In this document: piece by piece, positions 8,588 to 17,171 of the stretch
Numbering within the stretch: the first letter of the stretch is position 1
How the letters are laid out: each line of letters starts with the position of its first letter
Assembly: GCF_000214175.1 (NCBI RefSeq)
Contig: NC_015564.1
Span: forward strand, 4,402,001-4,466,000
Direction: 5' to 3'
DNA from: Hoyosella subflava DQS3-9A1
Lineage (GTDB): Bacteria > Actinomycetota > Actinomycetes > Mycobacteriales > Mycobacteriaceae
Length of the DNA stretch: 64,000 bases
Position numbers and translations under genes: made by a program
The notes under the pieces: generated by a model
The model's database searches: none
Seen by the model: the letters and a program-made list of their open reading frames with translations, nothing else
Told to the model about the DNA's origin: nothing

Positions 8588-11338
8588 ATGGCGACGCTCG
8601 AGGGACAGGTGCGCGCCGCCAGCGACGCCATCGATACGAACATCTCGATGATTACCGCGGACCGCGGGTTCCTCTCGAAGAACGTCCTGCAGTACCTCCG
8701 CGATCTCGTCGAAGCGATGATCGTTTGGGCGCATACGGGCGATCCCACGCGGAGCTTCACCTACCAGACGCAGTTCGACCCCGCTCGAGACTTCGCGAAG
8801 GCGCAGGCCAAGTACCGACCACTAACGCGCTTCCACGCCATGCTGCAGGTCAGCGTGTCCCACTTCACGCTCGACAGCGACCCATCCGAGCGGCTGATGC
8901 TGAAGTACTACGAGTACCTGCTCCGCACGCGTCAGATCGCGAAAGATCACCTCGGCACCGATATTCTGCGAAACCTCGAGCGTTTCCCTCTCGACCTCGA
9001 TCCCTTGCTTCGCGAGTACTACGAGAAAATCGCCGCCCAAATCGGAGCGCCGGGATCGGCGCCTCCGCGCGTTCCGCGGCGCGATCGGTACTACGTCCTC
9101 AGTTCGCGACCCTTCTATGCGAGTGGGCGGATCTACTACGAAGTCACCTTCGCGCCGGCGCACAACAAGACAAGCAAGTTCGACCGCATCATCGGCTTCA
9201 CCAACATCGAAGTGTCAGACTCCTACGCCGCAAACATGGAGCTGGAGCGCAGCTCAATCGATGTGTTCGGACAAGCTATGCCGATCGTCCTGATTCGCTC
9301 ATGGGACGTCTCAATACGTCCCTGCGAGTTCAACAACTACGCGCGTTTCTTCGGTCAGCAGACCAATGTGAAGGCGGGGCAGCTTGAGTACCGCAACCTC
9401 ATGCAGTACCTGACGACCACCAAATTTAGCCTGCTGGACCTGATCGATATGCCTGATGCGGACTTCGTGCGCGTTCGCACCTGGGCGACCGACGGCATCA
9501 CGCGGGCAGACGAGATCTTCATTATGCTCCAGAGCTCACGAGACATCATCCGACACAACCGGCCCGGTTCGCGGATCCTGCGGTACCTGCTTCTGGGCAT
9601 GAACAACATGGTGGTCCGAGCGCAGTACAAGCCAGAACGTTGTGGGCCGCTGTCGAACCTATTCCTCACGCCGATGTCACGCCCCTTCGACACCATGCCC
9701 TTCTGTTCCTACCCTCGCCGCCACACACCGCGATTCTTCGACCTCGCCACGGCGCTCAGCAGTGAGGGGCGCGAGCACGAGTTCCTAGCTCGCCGCGTCA
9801 TGAACAACGTCGAGCAACACGGCAACATCTACACGCCGGACGCGGAGCTCGAGGACCTCGGCGACCTCGATCAGCTGGTCGCGAAGTACAACGACCTCCT
9901 TCCACCGACAGCAACCCACAAGCCGCGGCACATGGCGCACGACAAAGGCCATGTCCTCATCACCGGATACGAAAACGACTCGGTCACGATCATCGACAAG
10001 CTTCAGGCAATCGCGGCGAGTGGTCTCGCTAATCACGAGACCGACGCGAGGGCCTGGATCGACGCCAACCCATTTGAGATTGACGATGAGCTGAAGGCAG
10101 ACGCGCTCACTCGGTTGTTTGCTGAGTCCAAAGTCGCCCTCATCTACGGTGCGGCCGGAACAGGCAAGACCCGCATGGTGGAGCACATTGCCAAGTACTT
10201 CGATAGTGCCCGGCAGCTCTTCCTCGCCAAGACCAACACCGCCGTCGACAATCTTCGTCGTCGCGCCAATTCGAGCGATGCGTACTTCAGCACGATCGAC
10301 AGCCATCTAGGTAGCGGATCCGCCACGAACTGGATGCACTTCGATTTGCTCGTCATTGACGAGTGCAGCACCGTCGGAAACGCTGATCTACTGAAGGTTC
10401 TAGATAAGACCTCGTTCGACCTCCTCGTACTAGTCGGCGACGTCTACCAAATCGAGTCAATAGAGTTCGGCAACTGGTTCAGGACGATCCGCTCCTACAT
10501 CACGCCCGAGTCCGTATTTGAGCTCACGGAGCCGTACCGCACGAACGACGGTGCCCTGCTGACCCTCTGGAACCGAGTGCGAACGCTCGACGACAAAATC
10601 GAGGAGTCAATCTCTGGAAACGCGTACGCCGGGGCGCTTGATGGATCGCTGTTCGCTCGCGTCGACCCGGACGAGATTGTGCTCTGCCTGAACTACGACG
10701 GTCTCTACGGCATTAACAACGTCAACCGCTTCATGCAGACGAGCAACCCGAACCCCGCCGTCGTGTGGGGCGATTCAACTTTCAAGGTCGGCGACCCGGT
10801 TCTCTTTAACGAGACAGACCGGTTCCGGCCGCTGATCTTCAACAACATGAAGGGCACGATCACCAAGATTGACTACGTGCCCGGCCGGATCACTTTCGAC
10901 GTAGACATCAAGCGAACCGTGACGACAGCGGATCTCTGGGGTGCGGACCTGCGGTGGGTGTCGGACACCGTCGTGCAGTTCGACGTGCTCGAGCGTGCGG
11001 GCACCGACGACGATGACGACTCCGCGACCACGGTGCTGCCGTTCCAGATCGCGTACGCCGTCTCGATCCACCGCGCGCAGGGCCTCGAGTTCGCGAGCGT
11101 CAAGGTCGTCATCACGGACGCCAGTGAGAAGCGGATCTCGCACAGCATCTTCTACACCGCCATCACCCGGGCTCGTCAGCATCTCAAGATCTACTGGACG
11201 CCCGAAACGCAGAAGCGAATCCTCAGCCGAATGGTAGTGAGTGAAAACGTCAAGGACGAAGCGCTGCTGCGCGCGCGGCGTGGCGTCAATCCGGTAGCCC
11301 AGCGGCCGCGTATGCAACACGTTCGTCGGGTTCCCTGA
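8588..11338 (+). CDS. Large SF1 helicase (AAA_19/UvrD-C type) with unassigned N-terminal half
   Basis: A 916-residue protein. Walker A GAAGTGKT lies near residue 520, Walker B is LLVIDECSTVG, motif III-like LVGDVYQIESIEFGNWF follows, then TEPYRTND. Late motifs AYAVSIHRAQGLEFASV (about 825) and FYTAITRARQHLKIYW complete an SF1 helicase. The first about 450 residues have no recognised domain but are well ordered and rich in Tyr/Arg. The gene follows the ImmA gene by 67 bases, so it is likely in the same operon. ATP-driven translocation on nucleic acid is expected; a phage or plasmid defence role is inferred from context. Confidence 0.88.
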   Translation: MATLEGQVRAASDAIDTNISMITADRGFLSKNVLQYLRDLVEAMIVWAHTGDPTRSFTYQTQFDPARDFAKAQAKYRPLTRFHAMLQVSVSHFTLDSDPSERLMLKYYEYLLRTRQIAKDHLGTDILRNLERFPLDLDPLLREYYEKIAAQIGAPGSAPPRVPRRDRYYVLSSRPFYASGRIYYEVTFAPAHNKTSKFDRIIGFTNIEVSDSYAANMELERSSIDVFGQAMPIVLIRSWDVSIRPCEFNNYARFFGQQTNVKAGQLEYRNLMQYLTTTKFSLLDLIDMPDADFVRVRTWATDGITRADEIFIMLQSSRDIIRHNRPGSRILRYLLLGMNNMVVRAQYKPERCGPLSNLFLTPMSRPFDTMPFCSYPRRHTPRFFDLATALSSEGREHEFLARRVMNNVEQHGNIYTPDAELEDLGDLDQLVAKYNDLLPPTATHKPRHMAHDKGHVLITGYENDSVTIIDKLQAIAASGLANHETDARAWIDANPFEIDDELKADALTRLFAESKVALIYGAAGTGKTRMVEHIAKYFDSARQLFLAKTNTAVDNLRRRANSSDAYFSTIDSHLGSGSATNWMHFDLLVIDECSTVGNADLLKVLDKTSFDLLVLVGDVYQIESIEFGNWFRTIRSYITPESVFELTEPYRTNDGALLTLWNRVRTLDDKIEESISGNAYAGALDGSLFARVDPDEIVLCLNYDGLYGINNVNRFMQTSNPNPAVVWGDSTFKVGDPVLFNETDRFRPLIFNNMKGTITKIDYVPGRITFDVDIKRTVTTADLWGADLRWVSDTVVQFDVLERAGTDDDDDSATTVLPFQIAYAVSIHRAQGLEFASVKVVITDASEKRISHSIFYTAITRARQHLKIYWTPETQKRILSRMVVSENVKDEALLRARRGVNPVAQRPRMQHVRRVP

Positions 11339-11392
11339 ACGCGCACCGAAGCTCCGCAACGAACACAGCCTAGTTGCCCCACCCGTTCTTAA

Positions 11393-11414
11393 CCTGTACG
11401 CTTTTACGTACAGG
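11393..11414 (+). promoter_or_regulatory. Palindromic operator of the yefM-yoeB operon
   Basis: Perfect arms CCTGTACG / CGTACAGG with a 6-base spacer lie directly before the antitoxin gene, and the right arm runs into the AGGAGG ribosome site at 11412-11417. TGTAC-type palindromes are the known binding sites of YefM antitoxins, so this should be the autoregulatory operator. Confidence 0.75.
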
Positions 11415-11423
11415 AGGTTCGTA

Positions 11424-11681
11424 ATGAAGACTATGAGCTACACCGAGTCCCGGGCGCGCTACGCCGAGGTTCTCGACGGGGTCACCAATGACCGCGAGGA
11501 GGTCGTCATCACCCGTGCTGGCCACGAGCCGGTGGTCATGGTCTCCCTCGACGACTACGAGTCCCTGCGCGAGACCGCCCACCTGATGCGATCCCCGGCC
11601 AACGCTCGCCGACTCCTGGACGCGATGGAAAGGCTCGAGGCCGGCCGCGGACAGCCCCGCGACCTGCTCGACGCCGACTGA
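11424..11681 (+). CDS. yefM: Antitoxin of the Phd/YefM family
   Basis: An 85-residue antitoxin. It begins MSYTESRARYAEVLDGV, the usual Phd/YefM DNA-binding N-terminus, followed by VVITRAGHEPVVMVSLDDYESL, the family core. The C-terminal part (about 55-85) is charged and should wrap the toxin. It has a strong AGGAGG ribosome site and sits just after a palindromic operator. The toxin gene follows after one base, as expected for a type II toxin-antitoxin operon where the antitoxin, with toxin as corepressor, represses its own promoter. Confidence 0.93.
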   Translation: MKTMSYTESRARYAEVLDGVTNDREEVVITRAGHEPVVMVSLDDYESLRETAHLMRSPANARRLLDAMERLEAGRGQPRDLLDAD

Positions 11682-11682
11682 C

Positions 11683-11940
11683 ATGCTGCTGGTCTGGGAC
11701 GACAACGCCTGGCAGGACTACCTCTGGTGGCAACAGCAGGACCGCAAGATTCTCAAAAGGATCAACACCCTCCTGCAGGACATCACACGCAACGGCAATG
11801 AAGGAATCGGCAAACCCGAACCCCTCAAATACGACTTCGCCGGATACTGGTCCAGACGGATCACCGACGAACACCGCCTCGTCTACAAAGTCACCGAAAC
11901 CGAAGTCCGTATCGCCACCTGCCGCTACCACTACGGATAA
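11683..11940 (+). CDS. yoeB: YoeB-family ribosome-dependent mRNA endonuclease toxin
   Basis: An 85-residue toxin with the full YoeB layout: the N-terminal WxDNAWQDYLWWQQQD, the central GIGKPEPLKYDFAGYWSRRI, then DEHRLVYKV, and the terminal RYHYG. The residues known to be catalytic in YoeB (Glu46, Arg65, His83, Tyr84) have counterparts here in GKPEPL, DEHRLVY and YHYG. It would cut mRNA in the ribosomal A site when YefM is degraded. Its position beside defence and mobile genes fits element stabilisation. Confidence 0.94.
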   Translation: MLLVWDDNAWQDYLWWQQQDRKILKRINTLLQDITRNGNEGIGKPEPLKYDFAGYWSRRITDEHRLVYKVTETEVRIATCRYHYG

Positions 11941-12195
11941 CCTCTAGGTCTACGCCGCATACCACCGGGATGCAGTGCGCAGAAACCCTTGGCGTGAAGC
12001 GTCGACGAATGTGATCGCTCCTCATTTATTCCCGTGATGCATACTGTGATCCCGCAAGGACAGCAATCGCAGTAGGGGGAAGCAATGGCTCAGCAATTTC
12101 AGGTGCGATACATCGACGATCTCGACGGAACCGACCTGGGCGAGACGTCGAACACCATCTCTTTTGCCTTCGAAGGCAAGGAATACTCCTCGGAT

Positions 12196-13401
12196 TCAGG
12201 GGGTCCTTGCAACACCTGGATTTTCTGGTTGTTCGTTTGAGAGTAGTTGCTGGAGTTTCTCTGCGGGTGTTGCGTAGCCGTGACGTTTGCGGGGGCGATC
12301 GTTTAGTTCGGTGGCAACAAGGTCGAGGATCCCAGGGCCGTGAAGGGACAGATCCGTTCCCTTTGGAAAGTACTGGCGCAGCAGGCCATTGGTGTTCTCG
12401 TTGGATCCGCGTTGCCAGGGACTGTGCGGATCGCAGAAGTAAACTTTGAGTCCGGTCGCGGCTGCGATCTGCACATGTCGTGTTAGTTCTTTGCCCTGGT
12501 CCCATGTGAGAGACCTGCGCAGTAGCTCTGGCAGCTGCCCCATTTTCTCGACGATCGCGTCCTGTACCTGCATCGCGCTATGACCATCGGGCAGGTGCAG
12601 CAGCATGACGAACCCACTGGCGCGTTCTACCAGGGTGCCGATGGCGGTGGCGCCGTCTTTCCCCATGATTAAATCGCCTTCCCAGTGGCCGGGAACCTTC
12701 CGGGTATCGGCCTCGGGCGGGCGCTCACTGACATTGACCATGCCAGGTATACGACCGCGCCGCTTATCGGCTGTGCGGTTGGGTTTACGCAGGCTGCGGC
12801 CGGTTCTCAAGTGTCTGGCGAGTTCCCGTTTCAGGCTGCCTCGAGTCTGGACGTACAGCGACCGGTAGATCGATTCATGTGACACCCGCATCTCCTCATC
12901 ATCGGGGAAGTCCACTTTCAGTCTTCCCGCGATCTGTTGAGGACTCAGGTTCCTTTTCAGCTGGTCCTGCACATAGGAGCGCAACCGCTCATTCGTTGCG
13001 AGCTTACTGTCCTTAGGACGTTGAGCACGCTCTTCCGCCTTCGCCTGGGCGTAGGTCGGGGTGTAGTAGCGGCGATTGCCGGAAGTTTTGCTGTATCCCC
13101 GATCGATCTCGCGCTTCACCGTCGACGGGGCACGATCCAGCTGCCGCGCTATCTCACGTATCGAGCATTTCGCTGCGTATCGCATCCCGATCATTTCGCG
13201 TTCCTCGAACGACAGATACCGCCCGGAAGGCGGCTTGACTAATGACGGCGTCACCCCGCCAGTTTTGCGGAACCAGCGCGTCACCGTCTGACGATGGAAC
13301 CCCATCGAAGCCGCCGCGTCAGTAATCGATTCACCCGATCGAATTCGTAACCAAAACTCGCGCTGAATGTCGGCTCGCTTCCGCGGACGCGTCATGACCA
13401 T
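12196..13401 (-). CDS. IS30-family transposase
   Basis: A protein of about 400 residues. The N-terminal helix-turn-helix region has [22 protein letters not shown], followed by the IS30 HTH_38 block ([14 protein letters not shown]...[20 protein letters not shown]). The DDE catalytic core begins at [11 protein letters not shown], continues at [13 protein letters not shown], and ends with [30 protein letters not shown], which carries the catalytic Glu. The C-terminal [17 protein letters not shown] is typical of the family. The stop codon lies 4-6 bases outside the strict inverted repeat, so the last residues may be read from flanking DNA. It appears intact. Confidence 0.95.
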   Translation of the reverse strand: MVMTRPRKRADIQREFWLRIRSGESITDAAASMGFHRQTVTRWFRKTGGVTPSLVKPPSGRYLSFEEREMIGMRYAAKCSIREIARQLDRAPSTVKREIDRGYSKTSGNRRYYTPTYAQAKAEERAQRPKDSKLATNERLRSYVQDQLKRNLSPQQIAGRLKVDFPDDEEMRVSHESIYRSLYVQTRGSLKRELARHLRTGRSLRKPNRTADKRRGRIPGMVNVSERPPEADTRKVPGHWEGDLIMGKDGATAIGTLVERASGFVMLLHLPDGHSAMQVQDAIVEKMGQLPELLRRSLTWDQGKELTRHVQIAAATGLKVYFCDPHSPWQRGSNENTNGLLRQYFPKGTDLSLHGPGILDLVATELNDRPRKRHGYATPAEKLQQLLSNEQPENPGVARTP

Positions 13402-13439
13402 CTACAACACCCCTGTTCAACAGGGGTGTTGCAAGGACC
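12202..13439 (-). mobile_element. IS30-family insertion sequence
   Basis: Exact 15-bp inverted repeats (GGTCCTTGCAACACC) mark the two ends, at 12202-12216 and 13425-13439, enclosing one transposase gene. The ends may reach out to about 12194 and 13447, because ATTCA stands three bases outside the repeat on both sides. No clear target duplication can be read. A second short inverted repeat (ACCCCTGTTCAACAGGGGT) lies just inside the right end. Confidence 0.88.
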
Positions 13440-13722
13440 ATATGAATTCGCCCTCCATCGACCTTAGCGACGACAACGCCGAGGCATTCCGCGAGGCCGT
13501 AGCGCCGTACATCGAGGCCGGCCACCGGGTGACCGGAAGGAAGGCCAAGACTGCCCGCAAAACTGCAGCCACGTCCGGGAACACCAAAGCGATTCGCGAA
13601 TGGGCCCGCAACAATGGCTACGACATCTCCGACCGCGGACGCATCCCCGCCGACGTAGCCGACGCGTACGCAGCAGCCAACTAGGCCACCTGCCCAGCGC
13701 CCCCAACAAGCAAGCGCCGAAC

Positions 13723-13761
13723 CCGCTCAGGACAGCCGTTCCCACAACCTGTCCTGAGCGG
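13723..13761 (+). terminator. Hairpin after the lsr2-like gene
   Basis: A perfect 13-bp inverted repeat (CCGCTCAGGACAG / CTGTCCTGAGCGG) with a 13-base loop lies 38 bases after the lsr2 stop. It has no U-tract, as is usual for many actinobacterial terminators. Confidence 0.6.
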
Positions 13762-14087
13762 ACAGCGCGCCGAAAAGCGCTCCTGCCAGCAAATATGTTA
13801 ACGCCGATAATCGTCGTTATGTAAAGCCAACGATGCCGAGTTGTAGATTCCGCGAGCTCGACCCCTCCCAATCGCACGGGCGCGTCCGTGCTCGGACCGT
13901 ATGTGACCTGGTATGAGCGAAGGTCGAGCTGTTACTTCGCGGTTCGTCGTGCGTCTATTGCTAGCCGATTCCACAAGGGCGAAAACGCTGCCACCTGCGG
14001 CTCGCGGTCGAGATGCGCGCTAGCCACGGCAGCTCGCGCCGCGGGAGGGGTGCAGCAGCTCTACCACTAACGTGGGTGCAAGGCTCA
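13762..14087. other. Gene-free stretch
   Basis: No coding frame with start signals, and no RNA gene or repeat, could be supported between the hairpin after lsr2 and the stop of the TetR gene at 14088. Short frames here have poor codon use. It looks like degraded junction DNA. Confidence 0.4.
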
Positions 14088-14726
14088 TTAGAGGGTAAAC
14101 CGGACCGGGCGACGGGTTGCCACTGTCTCGGTGACCCGAACACTCAGTTCCGGCTTGTCGGGGCCTTCGGTGTGGGTGAACGTCCCAAGATGGGACCACA
14201 TCGAGTCCACGAGTGGCTGGAGGAACAACCGGCCCAGCTGAGTGACGATGACGTCGACCACTTGAACAGCATCGGCGCGGGTCTTGGACGCCGCACCAGA
14301 TTCCCGCATAGCCACCACTTCCCGGTGTGTCAGCTCGGTGAGCCGTTCGAGTAACTGCCCCCGCTGACCGCTGGGATCTAGTAACGCGCGGCGCAGATAG
14401 TTCACCACCTCGGGACGCCCGACCAGCATGTCGGCAACCGCCTCGTTGCGGATCCGGGCGATGTCGGCGCCTGGGACGTCCACGGCCGCCGAGGCAAGTG
14501 CAGTAGCGAAATGCTCCACGACCAGTCGCTCGACCGCCTCGCGCAGACCGTCCTTTGTCCCGTAGTGATGGACCACGAGACCCACCGTCACTCCGGCCGC
14601 GGTTGCCACGGTTCGCAAGGAAGTACCGTCCTCGCCGTTGGCGGCGTAGAGATCCAGTGCGGCGTTGCGGATGCGCGCCTTGGCAGTGAGGTCCTGGCCC
14701 GCAGCGCCTGGTGCGGAGCGATTCAC
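14088..14726 (-). CDS. TetR/AcrR-family transcriptional regulator
   Basis: A 212-residue regulator. The N-terminal HTH spans about residues 15-60 (ARIRNAALDLYAANGEDGTSL then TVATAAGVTVGLVVHHYGTKDGLREAV). The rest is the helical ligand and dimer domain. The promoter side (14727-14815) has an AT-rich inverted repeat that probably is its operator. It is divergent from the thioesterase gene region. The ligand is unknown; the neighbourhood suggests an acyl-CoA or hydrophobic compound. Confidence 0.88.
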   Translation of the reverse strand: MNRSAPGAAGQDLTAKARIRNAALDLYAANGEDGTSLRTVATAAGVTVGLVVHHYGTKDGLREAVERLVVEHFATALASAAVDVPGADIARIRNEAVADMLVGRPEVVNYLRRALLDPSGQRGQLLERLTELTHREVVAMRESGAASKTRADAVQVVDVIVTQLGRLFLQPLVDSMWSHLGTFTHTEGPDKPELSVRVTETVATRRPVRFTL

Positions 14727-14771
14727 GCGGTTCCCCTTCGGTTGCGGGCGAATGTACGGACCCGAAACTAG

Positions 14772-14809
14772 ACTATACGTAGGTATCGTATACTGTATGT
14801 TCGTATAGT
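14772..14809. promoter_or_regulatory. Candidate TetR operator/promoter
   Basis: Perfect 8-bp arms ACTATACG / CGTATAGT are separated by 22 bases, with further GTATAC-like words between them (GTATCGTATACTGTATG). This AT-rich patch stands out from its GC-rich surroundings and sits between the TetR gene and the genes to its right, the expected position of an autoregulatory operator. Confidence 0.55.
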
Positions 14810-15033
14810 ACGCGGGTGTCCCGGCTCAGTAAGCCTTCTTGTGGACGTCACTATCGTGTCGTCGGCAGCCAGTTGCGCAGGCCACCTGCGTCGGGCCTCA
14901 GGCACGTTCATGGTTGGGGTTGGTCCGCTCACGGCGACGCCGCGGGTCGAACGTACGGGCGTCGGCAGCATGTCCGTCGCCCTGGGCAAAGGTGTCACAC
15001 CCAGCGCAAATTCATCGAGGGGAAGATCTGGGC

Positions 15034-15558
15034 ATGGACGAATTTCGCGATACTGCCGGCGAGCCGGTAGGTGCCGATATAGACACCTGGGTGCGCTCGT
15101 TTACGCGCAAGGAATCCGATTCATCCGAGCTTCCTCCCCACCACCCCAACTGCCTTGGCTGTGGACCAGAGAACCCGAATGGACACTTCCTTTCGGTACG
15201 GCGTGACGGCGACGGCGTCATCGCACACCACCATTTCGACCAGCGCCACGTTGGAGCACCCGGCATTGCACACGGCGGCGCGGTAGCGACCGTGATGGAC
15301 GACCTTTTCGGCTTCTTGCTGTATTCGGTCGGCGAGCTCGCCGTGACGCGCCGTCTCGAGCTCGACTATCTTACGCCGGTACTGCTCGACAACCCGTACA
15401 TCCTGCGCGCCGCAGTTCGGTCTCGCGAGGGCCGGAAATTGCACCTCACGTCCACGATGGAGGATGCAGGGGGCCGCAGTGTTATTACTGCTACTGCCCT
15501 GTTCATCGTGGTCGAGGTTGAACACTTTTTGAAGTCGCAGAAGAACCCGAGAACTTAG
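15034..15558 (+). CDS. PaaI-family hotdog thioesterase
   Basis: A 174-residue single-domain hotdog-fold thioesterase. The core shows HPNCLGCGPENPNGHFL, then GAPGIAHGGAVATVMDDLFGFL, the HGG segment with the usual catalytic Asp helix, then ELDYLTPVLL. Members hydrolyse acyl- or aroyl-CoA esters. The start is ATG 15034 with GAGGGGAAG about 8 bases upstream; longer frames reaching back to 14839 have no such signal. It lies between a TetR regulator and the CYP153 set, so it may handle acyl-CoA from alkane oxidation (inference). Confidence 0.85.
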   Translation: MDEFRDTAGEPVGADIDTWVRSFTRKESDSSELPPHHPNCLGCGPENPNGHFLSVRRDGDGVIAHHHFDQRHVGAPGIAHGGAVATVMDDLFGFLLYSVGELAVTRRLELDYLTPVLLDNPYILRAAVRSREGRKLHLTSTMEDAGGRSVITATALFIVVEVEHFLKSQKNPRT

Positions 15559-15710
15559 GCTTGACTCACCGTGACGAGCTCCAGGTCCGAATCCGAGTCG
15601 GGTATGCCGACGGAACGCTGAAGAAGCTGAACGCCACGCCCGAAGAGGGCGCGAGGCGGCGGACACCGTGCATCGCCAGTCATCTTGCACGAGTCAATTA
15701 AGAGACACTG

Positions 15711-16712
15711 CTAACGTCGCCGGAACTTTGTCGGCGAGTGGCCGGTCCAGTGCTTGAAGGCGTGTGAAAAGCTGGCGAGGTCGCTGTATCCGAGGTCCTT
15801 GGCAATCTCGCTTGTGGACATAGATCCGTCGAGCAAGCGAAGAATCGCGTACTCACGAATGATCGACTGGCGCAGACCGCGATAGGTCACCCCTTCCTCA
15901 GCGAGGCGCCGTTTAAGAGTGCTCGTAGAGATGGAGAGTTCTTCTGCAATCCATTGACTCCCACAGTTCGCGGGGCGCTTTTCCATCAGACGTCTCACCT
16001 TATCCGAGTACGAAGTACTGTCACTTCGCTCGTCAAGCCCTCGCTGCAAGTCGCTGACCGCGAGACGATACGCCACGGGGTCCGAGAATCGGCAGACGTC
16101 ATTGACCGCGTCGATGGGGAGATGGAGGATCGACACTGGAGCGTTAAATACCAGGTGATTAGCTAACCAACCCTGATCGGCGGGCAGGCCTTTTGGAGCG
16201 GCCCAGCTGAGTGAGAGTGTGATGTTCGGCGCATCGTTAACGAGCATATGTAGCAGCCTCAGTAGGACTGCGCCACAGTAGGTGACCACTAGGGAGTCCA
16301 GAGTACGATCGCCTGTCTGCCCATTGAGCGCAACAGACACTCCGTGTTCACTTGAGTAGAACTGCGCACTCAGGGCTGGGGTTATTAGCGGCAGATAGGC
16401 GAGCAATTCCAATATCTCGCCCGCAGAGCCTGCGCTCACGAGTGGGACGCTCAGCGGCCCGAAGGATGTCAGATGAGCATGTTGGGCGAAAGCCAAACCG
16501 AGGGTTGTTGCTTGGTCAACGTCGAGATCGGGCAAGGCCTCCCTAATCCACCGCAGGGGAACCTGGGCGTTGATGGCGAGAAGTGACTCGACGTCGGTTC
16601 GCTCACGATCCATGATCTCGCGGAACCGTGCGACGGCGTCTTGCTCCAGAACTGGGCTCTCAAGAAACTGCGCGAACACCAGCGGTGGCACGCCCTCGCG
16701 ATCAAGATTCAT
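15711..16712 (-). CDS. AraC-family regulator of the CYP153 operon (CypR-like)
   Basis: A 333-residue regulator with an N-terminal arabinose-binding-type domain of the OruR/ArgR subgroup (about residues 1-200). A C-terminal AraC DNA-binding domain has two HTHs (SQWIAEELSISTSTLKRRL and STSEIAKDLGYSDLASFSHAFKHWTGHSPTKFRR). ATG 16712 is chosen because AGGAGG lies about 7 bases upstream; the in-frame ATG at 16733 has none. It is divergent from ferredoxin/CYP153. In Dietzia an AraC regulator, CypR, in the same position activates CYP153 in response to n-alkanes, so the same job is likely here. Confidence 0.88.
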   Translation of the reverse strand: MNLDREGVPPLVFAQFLESPVLEQDAVARFREIMDRERTDVESLLAINAQVPLRWIREALPDLDVDQATTLGLAFAQHAHLTSFGPLSVPLVSAGSAGEILELLAYLPLITPALSAQFYSSEHGVSVALNGQTGDRTLDSLVVTYCGAVLLRLLHMLVNDAPNITLSLSWAAPKGLPADQGWLANHLVFNAPVSILHLPIDAVNDVCRFSDPVAYRLAVSDLQRGLDERSDSTSYSDKVRRLMEKRPANCGSQWIAEELSISTSTLKRRLAEEGVTYRGLRQSIIREYAILRLLDGSMSTSEIAKDLGYSDLASFSHAFKHWTGHSPTKFRRR

Positions 16713-16830
16713 CGCCCCCGCCTCCTGAGCCAAACTAACAAGCTTCTGCCCTCAATCAACCTAGCCACAGTCGTCGTTGTTAGCAATGCTGTGAGCAGCT
16801 ACTACCCGAACAACCACGCAGGAGCCAGGG

Positions 16831-17151
16831 ATGACAGTCGTAACCTTCGTCTCACATGAGGGAGAGAAGCACGTGGTGCCCTTGGAGGAGGGGCAGTCAC
16901 TCATGCGGATCGCCGTCAACAACGCGGTGCCCGGGATTGACGCTGACTGCGGAGGCGAAGCCGCGTGCGGCACGTGTCATGTCATCGTTGATCCGCAGTG
17001 GTCCGAACAGGTCGGCCGCTCGGGAGCAAGTGAAGAGGAGATGCTCGCAATGAACCCGGAAAGGCTGCCGACCTCTCGGCTGTCGTGCCAGATGACCGCG
17101 TCCGCGGATTGGGACGGCCTGGTCGTCCAGGTGCCAGAGTTCCAGATGTAA
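16831..17151 (+). CDS. [2Fe-2S] ferredoxin, redox partner of CYP153
   Basis: A 106-residue adrenodoxin/putidaredoxin-type ferredoxin. The cluster ligands are Cys40, Cys46, Cys49 and Cys86 (DCGGEAACGTCHV and SRLSCQM), the C-x5-C-x2-C-xn-C spacing. It passes electrons from the reductase at 18560 to the P450 at 17172. ATG follows CCAGGG with poor but usable complementarity. It is the first gene of a three-gene operon that starts divergently from the AraC gene. Confidence 0.95.
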   Translation: MTVVTFVSHEGEKHVVPLEEGQSLMRIAVNNAVPGIDADCGGEAACGTCHVIVDPQWSEQVGRSGASEEEMLAMNPERLPTSRLSCQMTASADWDGLVVQVPEFQM

Positions 17152-17171
17152 CGACGAAGGGATCAAGAGTC

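Larger units (their letters stand above)
12085..13684 (+). pseudogene. lsr2: lsr2-like nucleoid protein gene, split by an IS30-family element
   Basis: The 5' part starts at ATG 12085 with AGGGGGA upstream and encodes about 36 residues matching the Lsr2 dimerisation domain (VRYIDDLDGTD then ISFAFEGKEYS). After the insertion the same reading resumes near 13449 with [15 protein letters not shown] and ends at TAG 13684. That part includes the AT-hook-like DNA-binding domain, visible as [20 protein letters not shown] and DVADAYAAA. Joined, the parts give about 114 residues, the normal Lsr2 length. Lsr2 bridges AT-rich DNA and silences foreign genes. This copy lies in accessory DNA and is probably a secondary paralogue; a chromosomal lsr2 likely exists elsewhere. 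Confidence 0.88.

Noticed and set aside
14816-15206. Short frames before the thioesterase (for example MDVTIVSSAASCAGH from 14841)
   Set aside because: They have no ribosome site, overlap each other, and the real gene starts at 15034 with a good signal.
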